From Hetaerina americana (Eukaryota > Arthropoda > Insecta > Odonata > Calopterygidae): a stretch of DNA of 64,000 nucleotides. A model generated the notes under the pieces. It was not told where the DNA came from, did not search any database, and saw only the letters and a list, made by a program, of their open reading frames with translations. Within the stretch, counting starts at the first letter, position 1; each line of letters begins with the position of its first letter. The position numbers and the translations under genes were made by a program. The stretch is from contig JAKTNV010000002.1 of assembly GCA_022747635.1 (NCBI GenBank), positions 106,453,369 through 106,517,368 on the forward strand, given 5' to 3'. Positions 33,300 through 44,210 of this stretch are shown piece by piece.

Positions 33300-33604
33300 T
33301 AGACTAAGTTCTTACGACGCCCGGTGTGAGGCTACGGTTCGCACTCCCATGATGCAAAGCATCTGCGACCGACGATCGCCATGTTGCTACGATTCGTACC
33401 GTTGTCTTGTCTGTGAGTCAAGTGTGTGATATTTATTGCTTTTTTCTAAGGAAGTATTGTTTTTACTGTGATCGTTATTTTCGTATTGAAACGTCATGTA
33501 TCATGGGTGATGTGTGTGGTGTTATCTTACCGGGTAGGTGACGTATAGTGGAACAATTAATATCCACTTAATACGAGTATCGCACCAATACCTTGCCAGC
33601 CAAC
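33300..33604 (+). promoter_or_regulatory. bun promoter/5'UTR region
   Basis: AT-rich sequence gives way at about 33310 to a CpG-dense stretch with about 12 CpGs in 100 bp (33312-33410), leading into the coding exon. This is the expected start region of the long bun transcript. A TCAGT initiator-like motif lies at 33226-33230, but I cannot choose a transcription start. An in-frame stop (TAA 33569-33571) precedes the ATG at 33605. A GGGTAGGTGA at about 33534 could be a splice donor, so the 5'UTR may be spliced. Confidence 0.5.
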
Positions 33605-36021
33605 ATGGCTGACAGTCTCAATCAGAAGTCACCTAAATCGGGTGACAAATCGAAGCCCTGTAACGTTCTGCATCGTACTACTAGTGAGACAATTCGTCTG
33701 GGTGAACCAGAGAAGCATATTAATCCTCCTCCTACGTCGTTAACATCCGGTACGGCTTGTATAAGAAAAAAGGCACCGTCCTTTCAAATAACGAGTGTTA
33801 CTGTAAATTCAAGGATGAGTAACGATGGAGGTGATGATTCTGCGGATGATTTGGATGAGTCTCATACGGAAGACAATTCTGATGTGATTGATAGTTCTAA
33901 AATTACGGATATTGAAAATGAAACCCCTAGTTTTTCCGAAGATACGTTTTCCAAAGATGACATCTTTTTCAATCCTTCAGCTGCATCTTTAGGTACAGCG
34001 CCTGTTATTCCTACTAGCTCTCAGTACGGATTGGCAATAGTGTCTGAAGGAGCAGGTGGGGCTGGAGTTACCGGGGGTGTTCCTGGCGCTAACACAATGA
34101 GTTCCGGAGTCACTTGTAGTGACCTCCATGTGAGTGTTTCTGACAACGTCATCAATATCAACACCAAAAGTGAAGAAAGAGACACTGTGACAAATAGAAA
34201 CGAGCGTTTTAAGGTTGTTAAAATTGAAAGTACGGAACCATTCAAACGTGGAAGGTGGGTATGTATGGATTTCTTAGATCATTCCAACACATCGTCTAGC
34301 ATTGTAAAAGATCCTGTGGGAAAGGAAGACAATTTGGTTTGTGGAGTGTCAGCTGCAGTGGGGGAAAGTGTTGTGGACCCAACCGTTGCGGTTGGAGATG
34401 GTGGGATAGTCCTTGGTGTTGATTTTTCTGGCGTTAAGTCGACTTTACATGATCATAGAAATCCTCCTGGAGGACCAGGTCCTCCCCCTTCTGGTTTGCT
34501 GTCCCACCTTGCAGGATTTCCTCAAGTCCCACCACACCAGAGCATGCCTGGCATTGGGGCTATTCATGCCTCCACTCAGCAATATTATCAGCCGGCTCAG
34601 TCAGTGGGTGTGGCTGGATTTGAGCAAGCCACTGGTCCTACCACAGCTTCTGTGCAGACACTGCCACCTATTCACCATCCTCAGCAACCACAGCAGGTTC
34701 CTCAGACACAACCCGGAGTTGTCACCACCACACAAGGACAAAGTATAGTGGGTATGGTACAGCAGGCGCCGCAAATGCCAAATGGTACCACTACTACTGG
34801 AGTGACGGTGGGTTCAACTGTATCCACCCAAACAAGTATGGGTACAGGCCACGGGGTGATTCCCTCTCAGCAGCAATCCATGGTGCCTGGAATGCCTTTG
34901 CCACAACAGCAGCAGGTGCATGCCCAACCAATACCAAATCAAGCCAGTGGTTATGTTGCTGCACCACAGCCCAACATGGCCCAGCAGCAGCAAGGAAACA
35001 TCGGTCCATTTATGCATATGCAACAGCAACCACCACAGCCAACAGCCATTCCACAGGTCGGGCAGCAACAGCCAATGACCCAACAACAGACTCAGCAACA
35101 TCAACATCCCCAACAGCACCAGCAACCACCACTCCAGCAGCCTCAACATCAACCGCAACACCAACCGCCTCAGCACCAACAGCACCCACCCCAAACGCAA
35201 GGTGGATACATGACAGTCCAACAGACACAGCAAAATTTGGTGCAACAACAGCAGGCTGGAATGAATCAACAACATCAACCCCACCCAGGGTATGTCACAG
35301 GGCAGCCGGTTCCACAACAGGCCATGGGGCAGTCTGGAGGATTTGTGCAGACTGCAGGACAATCTTTACAGAATCAAGCGAGTTATATGCCTCAAGTGAA
35401 GCAACCCTCACAGCAACAATCCCAGCAGCAAGTGCCGGGATTTATGCCACAGCAACCGCAAGCAATGCAACCACCTCAACAACATCCACAGACTCAGCAA
35501 CAACCTGGTTCATACATGGGTGTGCCCTCCCAGGGACAACCGTCTCCACAGCAACAGGCTGCTGCTTTCTTGGCCCAACAGCAAGTGCCTCCAGGGCAAA
35601 GCCAACCCAATGCACAGGTCATCACATCTGCAGGTCAGTCGCAGCCTGCTCCTCAGCAGATGGCATACATGGCCCCACAGCAAAAGCCCCAGCCAGCATC
35701 ATTGCCCCATCAGCCAGCTTACATTCAGCAGCCCCCTCAGGGTCCCCAGGTTGGTTTTGTGAATCCTCCAGCCCCAGTGTCTCAACAGCCAGGGCAAAGT
35801 TATCAGCATTCTCTTAGTCATCATCCTCAGCAAGAGCAGGGTATTATGAATGAGGATCCGTCGTTAATTTCGGTGGACCATCACGTTGAGGCAAAGGGAT
35901 CGACTCCATCCAATGGAGGGGTTGTGACATCTGAAGACAGTGCCCCAATTGCCATTTCCCAAGTGGCTCCTGTTGTCGTTCCATCTTCTGCTGCACAAGG
36001 AGGAGCAGAAGAAGCGGAAAG
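33605..36021 (+). CDS. bun: Bunched/TSC22-domain long isoform, first coding exon (partial protein)
   Basis: The start is the ATG at 33605 (context CAACATGG, the insect consensus), 12 bp inside the open frame. The exon gives 805 codons plus two bases and ends at a consensus donor, GAAAG|GTAAGA. The TAA seen at 36023 is intronic. Two blocks specific to long TSC22/BunA isoforms are present: APSFQITSV with the following acidic stretch (residues about 57-88), and RFKVVKIESTEPFKRGRWVCMDFLDH (about 201-226) in the usual order. Residues from about 300 to 770 are Gln/Pro-rich and low-complexity. BunA-type proteins promote cell growth and bind the adaptor Madm/NRBP through conserved long-isoform motifs. 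The C-terminal TSC box and leucine zipper are encoded by later exons, which I did not find before 64000. Overlapping minus-strand frames at 34814-35362 only reflect CAG/CAA repeats. Confidence 0.95.
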
Positions 36022-39000
36022 GTAAGAAAATGTTTCATGCTTCAGTTTTATGGAAAAATTCATTTTGAATTATTTTGATTCATTTAAGAGTGCAATAATA
36101 TGTGCTCTCAGATGTCATTTGTTCTCTCAAAAGATATTTGGTTTAAGCTAAACATAGGAATGAAGGAAATAAATTGTTTATATATGTACTTTGATTGGTA
36201 CATTCTCATTCTCAATCCTGCTAATTGAGAGAGTGAACATTTGGGTATCTAATTTGAGTGATAATTTGTTGGGTAGTTAATATATAATCAGTGATAGGTA
36301 TAATCCTGCTGCTCATTTAAAAAGACCATTTCATTGCTTTTTATAAAGCTAGGTAGCCTATGAAATATACTTTAAGTAAATCTCTACAGTTGATTTATTT
36401 TTTTCTGGTATCTTCACATGAAATTGCCTTCCAAAGCTCATTTCTTTTGAGTTGGATATTCTTGTGAACATTTGGCAATATGCTACCTTACAGAATTGAC
36501 TATCATTCACTATTCATCCTTGATCAGTATGCAGGTTTTAGTTACTCCAAATTAAGTATTTGAATACTTTGTTACATATCATTTATGGGATGCTGAAATT
36601 GGAATGTTTTAATGTTGAAACTAAGTAAGGATTTATCATACCACTCACTTACCTTGGGTTACCCTTCTGCTCCTTCAGAAACCCAGCCTTATCCTAAGTT
36701 TTTTTTTCTCTTTTAGACCTTGATGAAAGAGTGTGTGGTGCCATGGATGTTAAAGCGAATAATTTTTGAATCACCATGGTGTATTCTACTGTCCCATTCT
36801 TGTTCTTTGTTCTGATTAATCTCAAAATAGAAATAGCATGTGGCATCATTTTTATATGTGAAGCTGTGTAAATTTCATGAAAAATTCTCTCCAGCTGCAT
36901 GTTTCATTAAACTTCATAATTTTACGACACATCTCGTCCATTATTAGTCATAATGAATGTTTCCTCATTCTTTCCTTTGCATTTGAGAGAGTCACCTCCT
37001 TCCAGTTTGAATTATGAGAGGCATTAACTTGTGCATGTTAATGAATATTTTTAACTTTTGATGACTTTGATTTTTGTTCCTAAATATCTGTTTTTGTAAC
37101 CTCTGAAGATTTATATACTATATTTATACCTCTTTGAACGTCTACTTCCAATTGTTATGCAGAAGTAGCATGACTAAAGGTGGGCAAGTATGATTCATTG
37201 CTCCCCTGGGATAACCGTATCTTTAAAATGTTTTCAGTTAGTCTTGCAAATGTGAAGCAGTTTTTTTAAAAATCATCCCAAGTTTGACCCAACATTATCT
37301 ACATTTGTGGAGACTAGAGTTCAGAATGGGTCATCACTTTGCAGTATTCAGTCTGCAAATTTAGTTTGATGATTTTTTAAAAATTTAATTCGTTCTTTGG
37401 AATCCAACGTAAGCTGGGATTTTGAATATTTTTGTTGTATAAATTTTTAATATGACAAAATATTTTCAATTTTGCTTTATGTTAAAAATAATTTAGTCTG
37501 AAGTACTTTTATTGCAAGATTAGTTTTTTTTTGTGTGTGTAGGTGTGCATCACACAAATAAATGTAGAAGTTTAACATATGAATGCGTTCTTGGTATAAA
37601 TACTTCTATTTCATTGGTTTTTTATTTGTATAACTGCCATCTTCTCATAATGTAATATACCATCATCAACAATAGCGTATGCTTCTATTTCATTGGTCGG
37701 ATTGATTTTAATATTGTCTATATGTTCATTGATATTACTTTAAATATGTTCAGTATATGATGACATGCTGATAATTGTGTTACACTTGCCAAATGATATA
37801 TATTAGGCGATATGTTGCAACTTTAATGATATATATCTTTTATTATGAGTTTCTTCGCTAAAACATTTGAAGATGTGTGTTTTTTATGAGAATATTTGGT
37901 GGAATTGCTTTGGAAATAATTCTGTAGATGACTATAAGCATATGCAAGCAAATTGTGCTTGAGCATTTATTTATTGAAATTGATGTTAGTATTTATGCTA
38001 AAGGTTGCCAGTTTATCGATGTGCTTCCAAGTGAAACTATGAGGTGTGTTTTACTTTTTTGCTGCCTCATAGTTGTCTCTGTCCTCCTTACTCTAAAGGC
38101 TACTGCGGATTGCAAGCAGTGCTATTATAAGTGTGAATAACAAAGCAGTTAAATGCAGCTTTTATGGTTGTTGTTTTTATTCTGCAAGCATGGAGACTTG
38201 TACTAATCATAAAAGGGAAGTTTGCTTGTGTGTTAATTTGTTGGTTATCCACTGTTCAGTGGGCGATATTGGCATATGCGCTGACTTAAAGAATTGTTCG
38301 GAATGGATTTCATATCTTCTGATCTGTCTACTGGAGTTCATTAGGTGCACTCATAGTAATGTACTGTCAATGGAATAATTTTATTGCTGTTGTTAGGGCA
38401 CATGATAACCAAATTTTGAACTTAATTTGGTTTTTTTTATTCATGGTTACATGGTTTTATACATGGTGGCACTTGGAAGGAAAGTATTGGATGCCAGACT
38501 AAACATTAAAATAAACTAAAATATTAAAATGGAGGGAGTTGTAAGATTTTTAAAATGAGTCTTTCCTTAAAGAGAAAGATACGAGCTCAATGAATGTTGC
38601 GATTCTACTCATGATGGTGTTCTAACCATGGCTCACATAAGAGAAAAACAAGCATTTGACTGGATTTGTCTGGGTATCTTTCTTTGTTTTATTTGGGTTG
38701 CTTAATATGTTGTCGTAATGTGGGAAAATGCTCCTTTCCTCTATGTTAATGTAGAGTCCAAGTGTCCTCTACTTTTCTGAGTATCTCTCCTGACTTACTG
38801 TCTTAGATACAAGAAAGGATTTTAGTCCAGTTTCTCTAATATCATTTTGTCTCTTCTTTTAATAACTACTTTTCGGCAAGTATAGTAGATCATCTTTGAG
38901 CCTTAGTTAACCACTCTCTCTGATAGATCCCAGCTTGGTTTCACATTTTCCAAATGTGACTTACCTGATGAAAATAAAACCTTGCCTTACCCTTTATGCA

Positions 39001-39960
39001 TCTAATGAAGTGGAGTCTCTTTAAGTTGAATCATTTATTCTCCTCCTATATGCTCTCACTTAAGATCTTAAGTAAAAGTGACTTTTAATCCCTTAGCATA
39101 TTCGTAATCACTTTATTTGATTGACCTAATCTCTTTGGTGTATTGTTGTTTTTGTTATTTATTATACTTCATAAGCTCAATAGCTTTCTTAGAGAACATT
39201 TGTTTCCATCCTTGAGTCTTTTCATAAGCCTAAAATTTTATCTAAGGTGCAGAGTTCTGTTAAATTGTGATAAATACTGAAGTGAGATTGTAGGTAAAAA
39301 CCATCATATATACTAATGGCTGGTGTTAGTGAGCAATCAGGGAACATAATTTGAATCAGGTGTTGTGTGTTCCACATCCATTTTATTTCAGCAAAAGCAT
39401 TTAATATCTACTCACAGCTTATCAGGTATGTTGCTGCAATTATGCACATTATGTGAAGAAGGACATGTTATGTTGAAAGTGCTTCATCATAATTACGTAT
39501 TCGTGGTCCATATGCATTGGTGGCTTTATCCCAGATTTCCCTTTCTGAAAGCTATCAATCCAATTGTAAGCTCTTGTAGTCTGTTTATAAATAGTCTTTT
39601 AAAAGTGATAAACCTTATAGATTCAGGTGTTGTGGTGAAATTGCTCTGCAATACGAGTAACAGAAACAAAGACACTTGCATAAGTTTGATCAGTACTAGT
39701 TCTGATGCACTGCATCATTTTGAAATAATGGTGTAGTGCATCCATATGAGTCATTATGAAAATTAAAAAACTTGAATGAAAAAATGCTAGTGTATTTGTT
39801 TCTTTTGTTAATAAATCTAAAAAAGGACAATTTTCAGTGTATGTTACAGAAAATATGATTGTTCATATTTTATTCCGTATTAATGGGTTTTCAGTGGACT
39901 TAAATATACCCTAATAGCTTTATTAAACACTCAATGGTGGAGAATTAAATCTTCGTCTTG
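36022..39960 (+). other. First large intron of bun, CpG-depleted part
   Basis: This follows the phase-2 donor of the bun exon. It is AT-rich with very few CpGs (about 20 in the first 2.4 kb by my count; 3 in 39541-39960). No exon, RNA gene or repeat could be supported. The frames at 37928-38140, 38133-38378 and 39365-39736 are Cys/Leu/Ile-rich by chance. I looked for the TSC-box exon (a VAIDNKIEQAM-like and DLVKSHLM-like sequence) and did not see it. Confidence 0.55.
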
Positions 39961-41569
39961 AATTTCAGGGGACTGTTATGCAATCGAGGTAGGATCTAAT
40001 GCTTGCCGCCGTCCAATGTGTACGTTATATGTATTTGGTATGGGGGCGTATGAGAGCTTCATGTGGAAAACCACTGCTAACGAGATGTTTATCGTTTACT
40101 TTAACTGCCTGGAATATTGCCTTGTCTAACGTGATTAAAGCTGCCTGTCGTGACATTTTCAATTGTATCGCTCCTCGCCATCCACCCACAGCTAATTTCC
40201 CCTTTCGCTTCTTGGGCCTCGTCCGTTTCAGAGTCGTTGTGTAGACGCATTTGTTTTCATTCCTACTTTCGTTAAATTGTTAAACCCAGTCACATTTGAA
40301 ATACGCGTCATGTTTGGTAACACGAGAATAGACTCGTAACTGGGCTGGTAAATAGCATTTACGAAGTCGTAAACATGCCTTTGTTTTTATCTTCTCCGTC
40401 AAATGATTGGATTATTGGTCGAAAAGAATCCTTTCATCCGCTTCGCTTCGACTGGAGCAAATATCCGACCCTAGTGCCCGCCCATCGCACCAACTGAGAA
40501 TTCCTCTGATCAGCCCGTTGTTACCCCTTCAGAGGAGAGTATTTCCTTTGATTGTTACTTTGATTCAGTCGGTCTGAGGTGACCGCTCTTTCAATGGACT
40601 GTGTCATCTTACACATTCCTGTGCATAGCTGCAATTGAGTTCCGTCTGATTCGGTCTTACTGCGCTCATCTTCGAACGTAGTGGTTACCAAAGTGTGAGA
40701 TACATGTCCGTTGAAAAGCGAGCCTCCGGTTGATTCTATCGTGCGCTGGAGGAAAATTTGCTGGAAAAAAAATTTAAGGATGATAGACAAGGACAAATTT
40801 TGCAAATCGCTGCTAGAAAGTCTATCCCACATCCGAATGTTGTTCACGAGTCATGATTCGTTTCCTTCTTCCCCTTATCCAAGCCCCACAGTCGATGAGT
40901 CTGGATGATAAGTTGGCTTCGTTGGTGTTCAGTTCGGGTGAGTCACTCAGCATCTCATGGTGTCGTCATGATTTCCACAGGGATTGTTGGGAAAGTTTAT
41001 TTTAAAAATTCGCTCCGGGGAGAAGTTTGTTGACAGTTGTGGCTGAAGTATGTATGGTATATAGTGCAGTATTTCATCATTTATAATTCGCTGAACTGAG
41101 CAATTATAACGGTACGCTTTAACGGTGCGGCCATGAAACCTCCACAGCTTCACAAACAGTAAAAGTTGATTGAATGTCGTCAAAGTCTTCCTCAGAATCG
41201 TATATGTAGGTACTATATAAAGGTTGGTTACATTAGATGTTTGTCAATGATGGCTGATGATGAGAACTAGAAATATGCTGCAACTCAAGTGGCACATTTG
41301 AATAAATCATAGCCGTTCAACGGTGGCATTACTTGTTTAAATATTGCCTTAGCATTATTCTCTTACTTTTGAGAAATTAACTTTTTTATTTGCGCTATTT
41401 GCTATGTTTTTATTTTCGTTATGTAGTTTTGTAAATAGTAATTTTCCTAAGGTTTTTCTGGAATTATTATCTTCGGAATAATGTTCATTCGGTTCCCCTA
41501 CATGTATTCTGTTTGTTGGAAATTAGCTATTGCACTTCGGACGTAGTGTTGGTATTTAATAACTATGTT
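39961..41569. other. CpG-rich continuation of the bun intron
   Basis: CpG density rises abruptly here (23 in 39961-40380). Small frames at 39999-40244, 40521-40847 and 40947-41183 show no family features. Possible splice-like signals (TTTCAG|GGGACTG at 39968 and CGAG|GTAGG at about 39987) would delimit only 20 nt and were not accepted. It could contain a regulatory element or alternative promoter. Confidence 0.4.
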
Positions 41570-41597
41570 ACTCGATAATCAGCCATTATTTTTAATA

Positions 41598-42347
41598 CGA
41601 GGGTCATCCGGAAAGTAGTACCCGTTCGTGAAATAAAGACACAAAAGTAAATATTAACAAACATAAAAAATTTTATTTGAAAGAGGATACTTTAAACTAC
41701 TTCTCAACATAATCTCCAAGCAAATTAAGGCATTTGTCATAACGTGTGACAAGTTTCTGTATTCCTGCTGCATAGTCCTTCGCCGCCAGCTCATTGAGAT
41801 ACGCGAGGGACCCATCTTGCACAAATTTTTGCATAATGCAGATGGTGTTTAACAATTTCATGAACAATTGTTCGAGAAACATTGGGAAAATGCTCACAGA
41901 TGTCATCAATTGTGACGCGCCGATCGTTCCTCACGAATTCGTCAACTGAGCTCACCAGTTGGTCTGTAATGACAGACGGTCTCTCCGAACGCTCATCGTC
42001 GTGTGTGTTCCCCCTCCCCATGTTGAAGTTGCGACACCACCGCCGAACAGACGACTCGTCCATTACATTGTCTCCATACACCTCCTTTAATTGGCGATGA
42101 ATATCACATGGGCGAACGTTTCTTGCATTGAGGAATTTAATCACTGCCCTCACTTCACAACTGGCGGCGTCCTCAATTTTTTTAAACATTGTAAACAATC
42201 ACAGAAACAACACAGGCAATGCTAGCGTCACGCAACTTGGCTCAGAGAAGGCAGACAAGCCACTGAAGCTATCTGACCTCGTCCAGCGGCTACTCGCGTC
42301 GTCAGCACTTCATGCGGCACGAACGGGTACTACTTTCCGGATGACCC
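41598..42347 (-). mobile_element. Internally deleted mariner-like element, complete ends
   Basis: This is a Tc1/mariner-superfamily element preceded by a TA (41596-41597). Its terminal inverted repeats are CGAGGGTCATCCGGAAAGTA and beyond on the left, with 30 of 33 positions repeated inverted at 42318-42347. On the minus strand, an ATG at 42189 opens the N-terminal transposase region: HTH-type sequence with SSVRRWCRNFN, ERSERPSV, VSRTIVHEIVKHHL and KICARWVPR. It runs to a stop at 41791. The last part (AYLNELAAKDYAAGIQ to GDYVEK, ending at 41697) is in another frame. Most of the catalytic D,D34D domain, about 180 residues, is missing. The element is a non-autonomous deletion derivative of about 750 bp. 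The 3-bp loss at its right end coincides with a rearrangement junction. Confidence 0.88.
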
Positions 42348-42348
42348 G

Positions 42349-42376
42349 ACTCGATAATCAGCCATTATTTTTAATA
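42349..42376 (+). repeat. 28-bp exact copy of the left flank of the mariner
   Basis: The sequence ACTCGATAATCAGCCATTAT plus TTTTAATA here is identical to 41570-41597, the host DNA just left of the mariner including its target TA. A mariner makes only a 2-bp TA duplication, so this is not a target-site duplication. It must be a repair or template-switch copy. Confidence 0.9.
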
Positions 42377-42378
42377 TT

Positions 42379-42901
42379 AACGTTCGCCCATGTGATATTC
42401 ATCGCCAATTAAAGGAGGTGTATGGAGACAATGTAATGGACGAGTCGTCTGTTCGGCGGTGGTGTCGCAACTTCAACATGGGGAGGGGGAACACACACGA
42501 CGATGAGCGTTCGGAGAGACCGTCTGTCATTACAGACCAACTGGTGAGCTCAGTTGACGAATTCGTGAGGAACGATCGGCGCGTCACAATTGATGACATC
42601 TGTGAGCATTTTCCCAATGTTTCTCGAACAATTGTTCATGAAATTGTTAAACACCATCTGCATTATGCAAAAATTTGTGCAAGATGGGTCCCTCGCGTAT
42701 CTCAATGAGCTGGCGGCGAAGGACTATGCAGCAGGAATACAGAAACTTGTCACACGTTATGACAAATGCCTTAATTTGCTTGGAGATTATGTTGAGAAGT
42801 AGTTTAAAGTATCCTCTTTCAAATAAAATTTTTTATGTTTGTTAATATTTACTTTTGTGTCTTTATTTCACGAACGGGTACTACTTTCCGGATGACCCTC
42901 G
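42379..42901 (+). mobile_element. Inverted partial copy of the mariner derivative (right palindrome arm)
   Basis: These 523 bp are the perfect reverse complement of 41598-42120; the protein translations are residue-for-residue identical. The copy begins inside the transposase N-terminal region (at NVRPCDIHRQL) and lacks the first 30 or so codons and the outer left end, but has the intact right end (..ACTTTCCGGATGACCCTCG) followed by TA at 42902-42903. With the element at 41598 it makes a palindrome of two 523-bp arms and a 258-bp spacer, the whole 41598-42901 unit being bounded by TA. Confidence 0.92.
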
Positions 42902-42903
42902 TA

Positions 42904-44154
42904 GTTCGTGCTTTGTATCGTAAACTTTTCATGCTCCTAAACGGAGGATTCAAGGGTAGGTCAACCCCCCCCCCTCCTCCCTTAATGTTTTTCGGTTCAC
43001 GCTTTATCTTGATCCCTGGCAGAACAAAATGCACTGGAAGTTGCAGTTTCCCGATTTTTTTTAACTCTACCGTTGAAACATACAAATCAATGCCCGTCGA
43101 AATGTCGAAGTTATTTTATCATCGAAGAATCGTAAAAGTTAAATACAATTCTGAACGAATAAATTACTAAACGTAAATCCTTTTGGAAAATATTTTTGCC
43201 CAGTTTTTCAATCGGTTTCCCAAGGTATTAATGAGCAGTTTGATTAGCTAATCGATTGTCCTTTTGTAAATTCTAATTTTTTGATTTAATTTTCCTTCGA
43301 CAGGATTTTGATGCATTGGAACCAGTAGCCGTCGGGGCTCCATATTGTAGTTTGAGTTAAGGATCCTAAAATTGTTCACAATTCCACCTTAAATATTTGC
43401 TTATCTACTGTGAAGCGAGTCATAAGAGTTGACATTAACTATAATTTCATCAATTTTTATGTCATCCCCATGAGTTTCAGTAAGTCGTTATTTCATTTAT
43501 TAGATTTACAATTCATGTTAGCATCAGATGAGGTTGATAATGTCTGAAAATAATGGTTACACCTATTTAGTACGGAATATTGAGACATTTAATGTATCAT
43601 AAAATAGTATTATAATATTTGGAGTGCAGTACATTTAATGTATAGAAGTTTCAGTCGTGATTTGTAATCCTTTCTCCCTTAAGTAGCGGAACTGCTAATT
43701 TCGCCGTCGTTTTGCACGCGAACTGGTAAATTTAGCTCATCAATAGAATTTTGCATGTTTTTCGGAAGTTAAGGTCTTTTTTTTCCGTAGGGACTTCCTT
43801 TTTTTTTCAGTCATCTCAAAAGGGATTGCGTGCTGGTGTTGGCGTTTCCGGAGAGCGTCTGGTATTGATGTGGCTCGCTCTGTTCACATGTCTCGGGCTC
43901 CATATGCAACAATTGCTGTTTATTTGGGCCCTTAATCCACTTTGGCGTCGAATATTTATTTCAAAAGGTGTACGCTAATACTAAATCAGTAATTTTGTTG
44001 TTTCAATAGCTGGAGAAAGTGATATAAAAAAGACGTTAAACAAAGCTATACGTTATTTCCTTTTTGGGTTTTTTTGGTGGCTATTTTTACCGCTCACTCA
44101 GTCGATCGACACAGTTGGAATGGCTGCTGGGTTCACCCTCTGGTTTATTTATTG

Positions 44155-44156
<2 letters not shown>
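42904..44156. other. bun intron or intergenic sequence, nothing recognised
   Basis: A C run at 42966-42975 sits in a T/C-rich patch. The plus-strand frame 43751-43978 (Phe-, Arg-, Trp-containing) has no recognised domain. Confidence 0.4.

Positions 44157-44208
<52 letters not shown>
44157..44208. repeat. (TA)n microsatellite
   Basis: Uninterrupted TA repeat of about 50 bp. Confidence 0.95.

Positions 44209-44210
<2 letters not shown>

Noticed and set aside
34814..35362. 182-codon minus-strand open frame rich in Leu/Trp
   Set aside because: It is the antisense shadow of CAG/CAA/CCA repeats in the bun exon.
39365..39736. 123-codon plus-strand frame inside the bun intron
   Set aside because: It is Leu/Ile/Cys/His-rich chance coding in CpG-poor intron, with no domain and no flanking splice sites.
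39969..39988. 20-nt micro-exon between TTTCAG and GTAGG
   Set aside because: No homology to TSC22 proteins at this point, and such signals occur often by chance.
42349..42376. 28-bp direct repeat as a target-site duplication
   Set aside because: Tc1/mariner elements duplicate only TA, and the copy is located inside the composite rather than at its outer edge.
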